A DNA stretch of 64,000 bases from Bradyrhizobium sp. dw_78 (GCF_018449525.1 NZ_JAAVUS010000002.1:665172-729171); one strand, 5' to 3'; counted from the stretch's first letter, positions 43,560-52,538 are shown. The notes: a model not told the origin generated them from the sequence alone. A program made the numbers and translations.

Positions 43560-44265
43560 AGTCCGCAACCTTCGGGTCAATTATGGTGCGATTGCCGCCA
43601 TACGCGGCATCGATCTCGATATCAACGCTGGCGAAATCGTTGCGCTACTCGGAGCCAACGGCGCGGGCAAAAGCACCATCGCGCGCGCCATCGCCGGCCT
43701 GTTACCGTTCCAGGGCGATATCAAATACGACGGTCGCGCGCTCAGGCCGAACAAAGCGGAGCTCAATGTGCGCAGCGGCCTGGCCCTGGTGCCAGAAGGT
43801 CGCGGCATCCTGGCGCAAATGACCGTCGACGAGAATTTGCTGATGGGCATCTATTGCCGCTCCGACAAGGCCGAAGCCCTGGAGGATATCGCCAGGATGC
43901 GCGAACGCTTTCCCATCCTCGCAAAGCGGCGGAACAATCTCGCGAGTCTTCTAAGCGGCGGCGAACAACAGATGCTCGCCATCGCACGTGCCTTGCTGTC
44001 GCGGCCCCAGCTATTGCTGCTCGATGAACCCTCGCTTGGCCTCGCGCCAAAGATGACCGACTATCTTTTCGGGATGATCGCCAAATTCCGCGACGAAGGC
44101 TTGACGGTGTTGCTGGTGGAACAGAAGGCGAGGCAGACTCTGAAGATCGCCGACCGCGCCTATCTGCTGGAAACCGGACGGGTCGTGGCGTCGGGCCCGG
44201 CGCAGAAACTGATCAATGATTCCACGGTCTCCGACGCCTTTCTCGGCGGCCATGCAGCTCATTGA
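43552..44265 (+). CDS. livF: Branched-chain amino acid-type ABC ATPase (LivF)
   Basis: The 237-residue protein has Walker A GANGAGKST, the LivF-type VPEGRGILAQMTVDENLLMG, signature LLSGGEQQMLAIARAL and Walker B LLLLDEPSLGLAPKM. It is the second ATPase of the transporter. It begins eight bases before the livG stop. A stem GCCGCC (44313-44318)/GGCGGC (44325-44330) occurs after it without a T-run, so the end of the operon is not clear. Confidence 0.94.
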   Translation: MLEVRNLRVNYGAIAAIRGIDLDINAGEIVALLGANGAGKSTIARAIAGLLPFQGDIKYDGRALRPNKAELNVRSGLALVPEGRGILAQMTVDENLLMGIYCRSDKAEALEDIARMRERFPILAKRRNNLASLLSGGEQQMLAIARALLSRPQLLLLDEPSLGLAPKMTDYLFGMIAKFRDEGLTVLLVEQKARQTLKIADRAYLLETGRVVASGPAQKLINDSTVSDAFLGGHAAH

Positions 44266-44370
44266 ACCGGTCGTTGTCATCGCCGAACATGCCTGCCGAT
44301 TATGCGGAACGTGCCGCCAAAGATGGCGGCAGGCTCATGGATTGTACTTGCACATGTTCCGTAATTAACT

Positions 44371-44389
44371 TTCTATGCTAGCGAATTAT
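44371..44389 (+). promoter_or_regulatory. Candidate operator TTCTATGCTAGCGAATTAT
   Basis: This A/T-rich element lies 24 nt before the first dipeptide-type permease gene. It shares TATGCTAGC followed by G/T-AAT with the element at 59699-59718 in front of the HpaB-like gene. Confidence 0.35.
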
Positions 44390-44413
44390 CGGCATGACGA
44401 TGCAGGCTGAAAC

Positions 44414-45391
44414 ATGAGACGACTGCTCCTCACGCGCCTGCTTTGGGCAATCCCGGTGGTGGCGGTCGTGGTGATCGTGAACTTTCTCCTCACCCGTCTT
44501 GTTCCGGGCGATCCCCTGGTCGCGATTGTCGGAGAATATCCGGTAACGCCGGAATACCTCGCGGAGATCCGGCACAATCTGCAACTCGATCAACCGCTCG
44601 CGATTCAGCTGGTCTCCTATCTTTGGGCGGTGATGCGGGGAGATCTGGGATTTTCCTTCGTCAATCAGCAGACCGTTTTGTCCCTCGTCCTGCAGCGCGC
44701 GCAGGCAAGCCTGCTGCTGCTGGGACCCGCGCTCCTGCTCGCCACCATCGTCGGCTTGCTGTTCGCGCGTATTTCCATTGCCCGGCGGGGAAGCGGGCGG
44801 GTGCTGCTGTCCGCGATCGTCCTGTTCGGATTCTCCGTGCCGGTTTTCTGGCTTGGCCAGATGCTGATCGTTCTGTTCGCCGTGAAGCTGCACTGGCTCC
44901 CGGCTCAAGGCATGGCATCGATGCGCGGCGTCCATGGCGCGCTGGCCACCGGGTGGGATTTCTTCCTGCACTGGATCATGCCCGGATTCACCGTTGGGGT
45001 GTTTCATGTCGCGGTGATCGCGCGTGTCGCCCAAGCCAGTCTTCGCGACGCCATGTCACAGGATTTTGTCATCACCGCCCGCGCCAAGGGCATCTCCGAA
45101 CGCGCGATATTCTGGCGTCACATCCTGCCAAACGCCTTGCTGCCCGTGATCACGGTCATCGGGTACAATTTTGGCGCGGCGCTGACCGGGACGATCATGG
45201 TCGAAAGCGTCTTTGCATGGCCGGGTCTCGGAACCTTGCTGCTCAATTCAATCACCAACCGCGACTATCCGGTCGTGCAGGGCATTTTCCTGCTTTCCGG
45301 CTCGATCATCGTCCTCGTCAACATCGCAACGGACCTTATCTATGGTTTCATCGACCCACGCATCCGCTCCGGCTATTCCGGCGGACGATAA
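44414..45391 (+). CDS. Dipeptide-type ABC permease (DppB-like), system 1
   Basis: The 325-residue protein has the DppB/OppB pattern. It has a short cytoplasmic start (MRRLLLTRLLWAIPVVAVVV), the RLVPGDPLVAIVGEYPVTPEYL region after the first helix, and the EAA loop GISERAIFWRHILPNALLPVITVIG. The last part (VVQGIFLLSGSIIVLVNIATDLIYGFIDPRI) is typical. Six membrane segments are expected. It is the first gene of a transporter lacking its own adjacent binding-protein gene; the family 5 proteins nearby are candidates. The next gene overlaps it by 50 bp. Confidence 0.93.
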   Translation: MRRLLLTRLLWAIPVVAVVVIVNFLLTRLVPGDPLVAIVGEYPVTPEYLAEIRHNLQLDQPLAIQLVSYLWAVMRGDLGFSFVNQQTVLSLVLQRAQASLLLLGPALLLATIVGLLFARISIARRGSGRVLLSAIVLFGFSVPVFWLGQMLIVLFAVKLHWLPAQGMASMRGVHGALATGWDFFLHWIMPGFTVGVFHVAVIARVAQASLRDAMSQDFVITARAKGISERAIFWRHILPNALLPVITVIGYNFGAALTGTIMVESVFAWPGLGTLLLNSITNRDYPVVQGIFLLSGSIIVLVNIATDLIYGFIDPRIRSGYSGGR

Positions 45392-46229
45392 GTCTGCGAA
45401 TCCGCAGCATCGGGCGCTGATTCGCCTGCGCGGAAAGCGCATGGCATGGATAAGCGGCGGCTTCGTTGTCCTGCTGTGCATGGTCGCGGTGCTGGCGCCA
45501 CTGCTGCTGTCACCTGACGCACCATTCCAGATATCCAACAGCGTCCTGCTGGCGCCGAGCGCCGGACATTGGTTCGGTACGGATGATCTTGGACGCGATG
45601 TCCTTCTACAGGTGATCTGGGGCACGCGTATTTCATTGATCGTGGGTATCGTATCCGCACTTGCCGCGGGAATCATCGGCCTGGTCGTGGGAGCGATCTC
45701 CGGATATTGCGGCGGCCTGGCCGATGCCATGATCATGCGGACCACGGAAATCTTTCAGGTCATGCCGATTTTCGTGCTCGCGGCCCTGATCGTGGCCATG
45801 GCCGGCGCGGGAGAGACCAGGATCATCGCGGTCATCGCGGGCCTGTCATGGCCGCAGACCGCTCGCGTTGTTCGCTCGGAGGTCTTGCGCATCAAGGGGC
45901 TTGGCTATGCGGAAGCGGCCCGTTGCCTGGGTATTTCCGAATTCCGCATTCTTGTCTTTGAAATCATACCGAATGCGGTCGGCCCGGTCATCGCCGTGTC
46001 GACGCTAACTGCCGCGTTCGCCATTCTGTTGGAGGCGGCGCTCAGCTTCTTCGGATTGACAAGCTCCGACACGATCAGCTGGGGTTCGACCCTGAGCACC
46101 GGACAGCGACTGCTTTATACGGCGTGGTGGCTGTCGGTATTTCCGGGTACCCTGATTTTCCTGACGGCCCTCGCCTTCAACATGTTCGGTGATTGCGTGC
46201 GTGAAGCGCTCGATCCCCGCAGCGAATAG
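45342..46229 (+). CDS. Dipeptide-type ABC permease (DppC-like), system 1
   Basis: From ATG 45342 the product has 295 residues, with about 35 polar residues before the first helix, as normal for DppC. Helices and motifs include SAGHWFGTDDLGRDVLLQVIWGTRISL, the EAA loop IKGLGYAEAARCLGISEFRILVFEIIPNAVGPVI and the end FNMFGDCVREALDPR. The start lies 50 bp inside the upstream permease gene; an ATG at 45441 would leave no N-terminal arm. It partners the preceding DppB-like protein. Confidence 0.88.
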   Translation: MVSSTHASAPAIPADDKSANPQHRALIRLRGKRMAWISGGFVVLLCMVAVLAPLLLSPDAPFQISNSVLLAPSAGHWFGTDDLGRDVLLQVIWGTRISLIVGIVSALAAGIIGLVVGAISGYCGGLADAMIMRTTEIFQVMPIFVLAALIVAMAGAGETRIIAVIAGLSWPQTARVVRSEVLRIKGLGYAEAARCLGISEFRILVFEIIPNAVGPVIAVSTLTAAFAILLEAALSFFGLTSSDTISWGSTLSTGQRLLYTAWWLSVFPGTLIFLTALAFNMFGDCVREALDPRSE

Positions 46230-46237
46230 GATGGCCG

Positions 46238-47068
46238 ATGGCCGATATTCTCACGCTTGATCATCTGCGGGTGGCGTTCGATGTCCAGGGCCATCGGGTA
46301 GACGCCGTATCCGACGCGTCGATCAGGGTGCCTGACGGTGGCTCGGTCGGCCTCGTCGGCGAATCCGGCTCCGGAAAATCTACATTGGCCCGTACCCTGA
46401 TGGGACTTCTGACAACGCCGCCTGCTGTTCTCGAGGCTAAATCTTTCGCGGTCGAAGGACAGTCTCTGCAGATCGGAGATCATGCCGCGATCAGCCGCTT
46501 GCGGGGCAATACCTTCGCCATGGTTTTCCAGGACCCGCTGAGCTATCTCAACCCGCTGATGCGCGTCGGCCGCCAGATCGAGGAAGCAGTTCGTCTCCAT
46601 GATGGGAGAGCAGCGGTCCATCATCGCATTTCCGAGCTACTCGATCTGGTGCATCTGCCGCAGCGCGTCGCGCGATCGTACCCCCACGAGCTGTCCGGCG
46701 GCATGCGGCAGAGGGCGTTGCTCGCCATCGCCCTCGCCTGCCGCCCGCGGCTATTATTGGCGGACGAGCCGACCACCGCACTGGATGTGACCACCCAGAT
46801 GGAGATTCTAGCCCTGCTTCGCGAGTTGCGCCGCGAGCTCGGCATGGCTCTTCTCCTGATCAGCCACGATCTCGTGTCGGTCGCCGAACTCTGCGACGAG
46901 GTCTATGTGATGTATGGAGGGCGCACGATCGAACACGGGCCGTGCCGCGAGATTTTTCGTTCGCCATCTCATGCATATACGAAGAGTCTTCTGGATGCTG
47001 CCCGCGCGCAGCGCTCCGGACGAAAGGTGCTCGAGACCCGGCCGGGCGCGCTATCGGTTGGAGGATGA
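46238..47068 (+). CDS. Dipeptide-type ABC ATPase (DppD-like), system 1, short
   Basis: The 276-residue ATPase has Walker A GESGSGKST, Q-loop FQDPLSYLNPLMRVG, signature ELSGGMRQRALLAIALA, and Walker B LLLADEPTTALDVTTQM. It ends shortly after AYTKSLLDAARA, lacking the about 50-residue oligopeptide extension with its Cys cluster found in the second system (56743). It may be a short type of its family rather than a truncated gene, as the neighbour at 47073 is short too. Confidence 0.9.
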   Translation: MADILTLDHLRVAFDVQGHRVDAVSDASIRVPDGGSVGLVGESGSGKSTLARTLMGLLTTPPAVLEAKSFAVEGQSLQIGDHAAISRLRGNTFAMVFQDPLSYLNPLMRVGRQIEEAVRLHDGRAAVHHRISELLDLVHLPQRVARSYPHELSGGMRQRALLAIALACRPRLLLADEPTTALDVTTQMEILALLRELRRELGMALLLISHDLVSVAELCDEVYVMYGGRTIEHGPCREIFRSPSHAYTKSLLDAARAQRSGRKVLETRPGALSVGG

Positions 47069-47072
47069 CCAT

Positions 47073-47879
47073 ATGACCACCGAGACCCAACCGGCGCGCC
47101 CGCTGCTGGATGTCCGCAGCGCCTCGATCAGCTTCAAACAGCAGCATGGCGCGATGGTCCATGCGGTGCGCTCGGTCAGTTTTGCCGTCGGAGCGGGCGA
47201 AACTGTTGCCCTGGTCGGAGAGAGCGGATCAGGCAAATCGTCATTGGCGCGTCTCGTTCTTTGCCTGACAAGGCCGGACAGCGGAGAGATTCACCTTGCC
47301 GGGGAACGCATCGATCATCTGTCGAACCGCGAGTTGCGGACCCGGCGGCTCCTGATGCAGCCGGTTTTTCAGGATGCCTCGGCGGCTTTCAATCCGCGCC
47401 GTACCGTCATGCAGTCGCTGGAACAGGCCTTACGTTGTTCGGCCACCCCACCCGTCGACATGCGGCCTGCGGTGGAGGAACTGCTCGAACAGGTACGTCT
47501 TTTTCCAGCCAGCCGTCTCCTGAACCGGTTTTCGCACGAACTGAGCGGCGGGCAACGCCAACGCCTCGGAATCGCCCGGGCGCTGGCGGTCAATCCGCGC
47601 CTCATCGTTGCTGACGAACCGTTGTCGGGCGCCGACGTCTCGATCCGTGGCCAGATTCTCGACCTCCTGATCGAGATTCAGGAATCTCGCGGGATCGCCT
47701 ACTTGTTCATCACCCACGACATGACGCTGGCCCGCGCCTTCGCGCACCGTGTCCTGGTCATGTACAAGGGCGAGATCGTCGAGCAAGGGACCACCGAGCA
47801 GATCTTCGCGGAGCCAAAGAACGAATACACCAAGATTCTCGTCAAGGCTGCGGCCTCGATCGACGATGTCGCGGCTTGA
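47073..47879 (+). CDS. Dipeptide-type ABC ATPase (DppF-like), system 1, short
   Basis: The 268-residue ATPase starts at ATG 47073, with GGAGGA upstream. It has Walker A GESGSGKSS, Q-loop VFQDASAAFNPRRTV, signature LSGGQRQRLGIARAL, and Walker B ADEPLSGADVSIRGQ, where the usual TSALD reads LSGAD. It ends with NEYTKILVKAAASIDDVAA, so the C-terminal extension is missing. It works with the previous ATPase. A convergent flavin reductase gene follows. Confidence 0.9.
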   Translation: MTTETQPARPLLDVRSASISFKQQHGAMVHAVRSVSFAVGAGETVALVGESGSGKSSLARLVLCLTRPDSGEIHLAGERIDHLSNRELRTRRLLMQPVFQDASAAFNPRRTVMQSLEQALRCSATPPVDMRPAVEELLEQVRLFPASRLLNRFSHELSGGQRQRLGIARALAVNPRLIVADEPLSGADVSIRGQILDLLIEIQESRGIAYLFITHDMTLARAFAHRVLVMYKGEIVEQGTTEQIFAEPKNEYTKILVKAAASIDDVAA

Positions 47880-48010
47880 AAGTCGCTCACAACCTGCGCA
47901 CGTGTCGCGAACGAGCAAGTTCATCGCATGAAAACATAAGCCGCCGGGAATATTCCGGCCGGGATTATTGTCTCGAATTGTCCAGGGCAGAACTTATTCC
48001 AGCCAGACAA

Positions 48011-48574
48011 TTACCATCCGTACAGATAGCCGTCTTCGATACGTGCCTGATGAGGATGCGCAGCATTTGCGAGCTTACGATAGCGGCCGCCATAAAATAG
48101 CAGCGGAAGTTCGTCTTTGCCTTCACGCTTGCGGATCTCAAGAACCCGGGCAACGAAGATCTCGTGATCGCCACCGTCATAGGCCGCATAGGCCTCGCAT
48201 TCGAACGACACCGGCGCTTCCCCGAGATAAGGTACGCCAGTCCGTCCGATCGTCGGCATCATGCCTTCCCACTTCCGGCCCTTGCTGCTCGCGAACCTGT
48301 TCGACAGTTCCTCCTGGTCGTCGGCAAGAACGTTGATGGCGTATCGGGTGCATTTTTGCCATTGCGAGAAACTCGACGATTCCCGATGGATGCTGAAAAG
48401 AACGAGAGGCGGATCAAGAGAGACCGAGTTAAAGGAACTCATCGTCATGCCTATCGGCTCTCCGCCTTCCGCAAAGGCGGTCGCAATGATTACCCCCGTC
48501 GGGAAATAGCCCAGGGCAGTGCGAAACTCTCGGCCGTCAAAGGACAATGCGCTCAGCTCCTGATCAATCCGCAA
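48011..48574 (-). CDS. NAD(P)H:flavin reductase of a two-component monooxygenase
   Basis: The 187-residue protein has the HpaC/flavin reductase signature: FRTALGYFPTGVIIATAFAEGG, MTMSSFNSVSLDPPLVLFSIHRES, and the GGDHEIFVARVLEIR end. It probably supplies reduced FMN or FAD to a monooxygenase; both the LLM protein (51186) and the HpaB-like protein (59789) need such a supply. The start is uncertain: TTG 48574 overlaps the upstream stop by 11 bp, while TTG 48547 has GGAG 8 nt upstream and would give 178 residues. It follows the HpcH/HpaI-type gene in one operon. Confidence 0.87.
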   Translation of the reverse strand: MRIDQELSALSFDGREFRTALGYFPTGVIIATAFAEGGEPIGMTMSSFNSVSLDPPLVLFSIHRESSSFSQWQKCTRYAINVLADDQEELSNRFASSKGRKWEGMMPTIGRTGVPYLGEAPVSFECEAYAAYDGGDHEIFVARVLEIRKREGKDELPLLFYGGRYRKLANAAHPHQARIEDGYLYGW

Positions 48575-49247
48575 AGATCGAGTTGATGATGGGGACGTGC
48601 CGCGCGTCGATCGTCAGGCGACCACGGTAGCCCATGCCCTTGACGCGCGTACTGGCCGCGGCGAGTCCGTCAAGATCGTCGAGCGGCCGGTAATTTTCAT
48701 CAAGAGCGCGAACGCCGCCGGCGGCGGCCGAGACCATCATCCTGCCCCTGCTGTAATCCAGCGCGTCATTACTCCGCTCGCTGCCCAGCGAATAGGCGAG
48801 GTCCTTTCCGCCGAACATCAGCGCCGCAAGCCGCTGCGACGCGCGTGCGATTTCTCCGGCGTTCTCCACGGCTTCAGCGGTCTCCACCAGCGCAATGATC
48901 CGGCAAGACGCCGGAAGAAGGCGGTCGGCGAGGACAACTTCATGGGCGTCCTTTACCATCGTCATGACCACGATGTCGGGACGCCATGAGGCTTCCCTGA
49001 CCATGAGAATATCGCGAAGCCCATCTTCTTCCTCGAGCGGATTGATGCGCAGCCCTCGAAGGCCAGAATATCCGCTTTGGTGAAACGACGCCGCCAGCGC
49101 CCGCGCGGCCGACTTGTCCGTCACCGTATCTTCAAGGTCGATACAGACCACGTCCGCCCCACAGGCGATGTTGGCCGCCAGTTCGGTATCGCTCGCTCCG
49201 ACCGACAGCAGCACGCTCCGGATCGGAGAAGCCAAGGAAGCACTCAT
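48564..49247 (-). CDS. HpcH/HpaI aldolase or CitE-like lyase, short
   Basis: The 227-residue protein starts at ATG 49247 (GGAG 6 nt upstream). It shows the CitE/HpcH barrel: RSVLLSVGASDTELAANIACGADVVCIDLEDTV with metal-ligand Asp/Glu, GLRGLRINPL, IIALVETAEAVENAGEI, ALMFGGKDLAYSLG and the late TIDARHVPIINSIFAD. It ends right after that strand, whereas typical CitE proteins have another 40-60 residues. It could cleave a malyl-, citramalyl- or hydroxyacyl-CoA ester, or a hydroxy-oxoacid. The gene lies between a binding-protein gene and the flavin reductase, all on the minus strand. Confidence 0.85.
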   Translation of the reverse strand: MSASLASPIRSVLLSVGASDTELAANIACGADVVCIDLEDTVTDKSAARALAASFHQSGYSGLRGLRINPLEEEDGLRDILMVREASWRPDIVVMTMVKDAHEVVLADRLLPASCRIIALVETAEAVENAGEIARASQRLAALMFGGKDLAYSLGSERSNDALDYSRGRMMVSAAAGGVRALDENYRPLDDLDGLAAASTRVKGMGYRGRLTIDARHVPIINSIFAD

Positions 49248-49263
49248 CGTGCGCTCCACAGCG

Positions 49264-50883
49264 TCACTTTTGTTCAACCCAGCCGTTACGCCAGTCCGCC
49301 GGGCCGAGGACACCCCAAAGCCCATGAACACCCTTCCAGGCCGCGTCGGTCATTCGATAGTCGCGAACCGGCATAACCGGAACGTCCTTGGCCAGAATCG
49401 CGGTGGCCTGCTTGTACAGATCGCCTCGCTTTTTGACATCGATGATTTTCTCGGCAGAACTGAATAGCGCGTCGATCTGCGGATTTGAATAGCCGGAAGC
49501 GTTGCCGAGCACCCGGCCGATGGCGTCAGTCGCGTAGATTCGCGTGATGCCGAGCGCCGGATCGCCGAAGGTATTCAGGCCATCGATGTTGATATCGAAA
49601 TTATGCGTCGTATAGACCTGATTGATGTAGACGGCGCGCTCAACCGTATCGACCTGCACGTCAACCCCTATCGAGCGCCACATGCTCTTTAGGGCAAGCG
49701 CGACCTGCGTGCGTTCGGGGCTGTCGCTTGAGACCGTAATGTGCAAGGTGAAACGGGTGCCGTCCTTGAGAGGATAGCCCGCCTCGTCCAGAAGCTTGCC
49801 GGCCTTTTCATAGGAAAACGGATAGAGCTTGCGGAAATCGACGTCGGGATTCTTCGCCCAGCTGATGGAATCGTTAAACGGCTGAACACTGACTTCGCCA
49901 TCACCGAACCATGTTGTCCCCAGCAGGTAATCGCGGTCGGTGGCCATGAAGAGCGCCTGCCGCACGCGGGTATCCGCGAGAATCGGCCTCTTGTTGTTGA
50001 AAGCGACAATGATCGCCGCCGGCGCATAGCCGGTCTTCTCCAGCTTCAAATCGGAATTTTTCTTGACCACGGCTTCGTCGCTGGGAGCCATGTTCCATCC
50101 CTGAATGAAATCGATCTCTCCGGATTGAAGCGCCTGAAGCCTGGACGTCGCCTGCGGCAGGATTTTCGCGATGATGCCGTCGAGATAAGGCTTGCCCGGG
50201 TCCCAGTAGTTTGGATTCCGCGCCAGTTCGATCACATCGCCGCGACGCCATGTCTTCAGCATGAACGGACCCGTTCCAACCGGTGCGCTGCTGCTGGCCG
50301 GATTGGTACGGGGATCGGTGCCCTTGAAAATATGCTCCGGCATGATCGAGCCGCCCTGGATGCAGGAAAGCGACAACAGAAACGTGCCATAGGGCTGTTT
50401 GAGGTGGATCACGACCTTGTCGGGAGCCGGCGTATCGATCTTGTCGATCAAGGCACCGGCGGCACGAAACATCGGGCTGGCCTTCGCATTGAATTCGATC
50501 AGCGAATAGGCGACGTCCGCGGATGTAAAGTCTTTCCCGTCCTGCCACTTCGCCTTGTTCAGCAGGAAGGTGTACTCCAGTCCGTCATCGGAAACGGTCC
50601 ACGATTTGGCGAGCAACGGCTTTGTTGAAAAATCGGATGCCGTTTCAACCAGACCTTCGTAGATGCCGCATCCGATCATGGCTTCCGGCACGGCGGAGGT
50701 CAGGCTTGGGTTGATCGTGGTAAGATCGCCGCCCATGCCAAGCGTAAGAATCCCGCCGCGGACCGGTGAAGGAGACTGAGCCAAAGCCGGGCTGCCGATG
50801 GCCCAGACCACCGCCGCGACCAGGATCCCCGTCCGAGTCTGCGCCATCCTTGCACGCCAAACCGCTACGCGACCGCCTCGCAT
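49264..50883 (-). CDS. ABC transporter substrate-binding protein, family 5
   Basis: From ATG 50883, which has GGGAG about 6 nt upstream, the product has 539 residues. It has a signal peptide (ILVAAVVWAIGSPALAQ) and the family 5 pattern: GGILTLGMGGDLTTINPSLT, WQDGKDFTSADVAYSLIEF, APVGTGPFMLKTWRRGD, and INGLNTFGDPALGITRIY-like text (IDGLNTFGDPALGITRIY here). It is a close paralog of the protein at 35641. Its operon continues into the HpcH/HpaI-type gene after 16 bp. Probable ligand: same class as for its paralog. Confidence 0.9.
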   Translation of the reverse strand: MRGGRVAVWRARMAQTRTGILVAAVVWAIGSPALAQSPSPVRGGILTLGMGGDLTTINPSLTSAVPEAMIGCGIYEGLVETASDFSTKPLLAKSWTVSDDGLEYTFLLNKAKWQDGKDFTSADVAYSLIEFNAKASPMFRAAGALIDKIDTPAPDKVVIHLKQPYGTFLLSLSCIQGGSIMPEHIFKGTDPRTNPASSSAPVGTGPFMLKTWRRGDVIELARNPNYWDPGKPYLDGIIAKILPQATSRLQALQSGEIDFIQGWNMAPSDEAVVKKNSDLKLEKTGYAPAAIIVAFNNKRPILADTRVRQALFMATDRDYLLGTTWFGDGEVSVQPFNDSISWAKNPDVDFRKLYPFSYEKAGKLLDEAGYPLKDGTRFTLHITVSSDSPERTQVALALKSMWRSIGVDVQVDTVERAVYINQVYTTHNFDINIDGLNTFGDPALGITRIYATDAIGRVLGNASGYSNPQIDALFSSAEKIIDVKKRGDLYKQATAILAKDVPVMPVRDYRMTDAAWKGVHGLWGVLGPADWRNGWVEQK

Positions 50884-51185
50884 TTTATGCTCCCGAACCA
50901 GCGAAATGACTTCCAAACTTACCTATTTAAAGGAGTAATGAAAGGCGATTAATTGGTCACCACCGATAGAAAGAGAGGCAGTTTTCATCGCGTTGCAGCA
51001 GCCTCCGGGTTGCTCGCCCCGCGGCAATTCTCACGACATCCTTCAAGACCATCGCGTCGATGATGCGGTTCGTCGAACATATCGGGCTGGAGAAAACCGC
51101 AGCGTTGACGATGCGCAACCGGGCGCAAGGCAGCGCGCTCCAACGGGATCGCCGAGCAGCCGCCAGTTAGCACTTCAGCAGCAGA
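50884..51185. other. 302-bp gap with a promoter region and a possible gene remnant
   Basis: It contains the A/T-rich ACCTATTTAAAGGAGTAAT (50921-50939) upstream of the binding-protein gene. A plus-strand frame from about 50985 to a stop at 51168 includes PAAILTTSFKTIASMMRFVE and HIGLEKTA, which recalls the C terminus of isocitrate/isopropylmalate dehydrogenase-type proteins. No intact gene was seen. Confidence 0.4.
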
Positions 51186-52538
51186 TTAATGCGCGGCAAC
51201 CGCCCCGATATTCGTGGGCGCCAGATTTTTCGGGGCCGGCAATCCCAGATTTTCTCGCAACGTGCTGCCCTCATACGACGTCCGGAAGAGTCCGCGTCTC
51301 TGCAATTCAGGGACGATATGCTGGACGAATTCGCGCAGACTGGCCGGCGACACGGCGGGCAGAATATTGAACCCGTCGGCGCCTCCTCCCAGGAACCATG
51401 CCTCCATCGTGTCGACGATCTGCTCAGGCGTGCCGACCAGGGTATTGTGAGCGTTGCCGATAGCCACGCTCTGGAAAAGCTGGCGTATCGAATAGTTGTT
51501 ACGCCTTGCAACGTTGAGAAGCACTTCGCTCCGGCTGGCGAGCTGGGTATCCTGCCGCAGGTCCGGCACGGGGCCATCGAGCGGGTATCCCGACAGATCG
51601 CCGAACACGCGGGCCAGATATTCGAGGCCGACCATCGGATCGACCATCTCTTGCATCTGCTTGTATTTGGCGCGGGCCGCCTGTTCGGTATCGCCGATCA
51701 CGGCCAGCAACCCGGGCATCACCTTCAATTCGTCTTCCGCGCGGCCGTATCTGGCCATCCGTCCCTTGAGGGACCGATAGAATTTCTGGGCATCCTCCAA
51801 TGTGTTCTGCACCGCATAGACGACATCCGCCGTCCGGGCCGCAAGCTCCTGCCCCGGTGCTGATGCGCCGGCTTGAACGATGACGGGGCGGCCCTGCGGC
51901 GTCGGAGGAACCGTGAGGGGCCCCTTGACGCGGAAGTGCTTACCGACATGGTTCAGGATGCGAACCTTCGCGGGATCGAAATAGACGCCCGCGGATTTAT
52001 CACGGGGAAACGCGTCGACCTCAAAACTATTCCAGAGCCCGCAGACCACATCGACGAATTCTTCCGCCCTTTCATAGCGCAGTTCTTTCTCTAGAATCTT
52101 GGATGAGCCGAAATTCTTGGCCTCCTCGTCCTGGAAAGATGTCACCACATTCCATCCGACGCGTCCGCCGCTGATGTGATCGATCGAAGCGTAGGCTCTG
52201 GCGGTATGGTAGGGTTCGGCGAACGTCGTCGACATGGTCGCGACCAGACCGACATTCTGCGTCTGCGGCGCCAGCGCCGAGAGCAAGGATAATGGCTCCA
52301 GGGAATCACGATCCCGCCGGCCGAGCGCGCCTTTCGGCAGATCGACCATCGGAAAGGCAACGAAGTCGGCGAGGAACACCATGTCGAAGAGACCGGCCTC
52401 CGCTGTCCTGGTCATATCGAGGTAATGCCGGAAATCCACGGCGCCGCCGACCGGCGCTGCCGGATCGAGCCATCCGCTATGATGATAGCCATAGCCCTGC
52501 ATCGAGAGGCCAAGCTTGATCTGGCGTTTTTCAACCAT
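51186..52538 (-). CDS. LLM-class flavin-dependent monooxygenase (NtaA/SnaA/DszA type)
   Basis: The 450-residue protein starts LGLSMQGYGYHHSGW and shows LDMTRTAEAGLFDMVFLADF, LSALAPQTQNVGLVATMSTTFAEPYHTARAYA, SGGRVGWNVVTS, a GRPVIVQAGASAPGQELAARTADVVY segment and the late FLGGGADGFNILP. These fit the NtaA/SnaA/DszA subgroup, which takes reduced FMN and O2 to oxidise nitrilotriacetate, dibenzothiophene sulfone or related compounds. The flavin reductase at 48011 is a likely partner. The substrate is unknown. AAGAGGTG precedes the start. It is on the minus strand upstream of the binding-protein operon. Confidence 0.9.
   Translation of the reverse strand: MVEKRQIKLGLSMQGYGYHHSGWLDPAAPVGGAVDFRHYLDMTRTAEAGLFDMVFLADFVAFPMVDLPKGALGRRDRDSLEPLSLLSALAPQTQNVGLVATMSTTFAEPYHTARAYASIDHISGGRVGWNVVTSFQDEEAKNFGSSKILEKELRYERAEEFVDVVCGLWNSFEVDAFPRDKSAGVYFDPAKVRILNHVGKHFRVKGPLTVPPTPQGRPVIVQAGASAPGQELAARTADVVYAVQNTLEDAQKFYRSLKGRMARYGRAEDELKVMPGLLAVIGDTEQAARAKYKQMQEMVDPMVGLEYLARVFGDLSGYPLDGPVPDLRQDTQLASRSEVLLNVARRNNYSIRQLFQSVAIGNAHNTLVGTPEQIVDTMEAWFLGGGADGFNILPAVSPASLREFVQHIVPELQRRGLFRTSYEGSTLRENLGLPAPKNLAPTNIGAVAAH

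Noticed and set aside
47942..47960. Palindrome GCCGGGAATATTCCGGC between convergent genes
   Set aside because: It has no adjacent T-run and no known element matches it.
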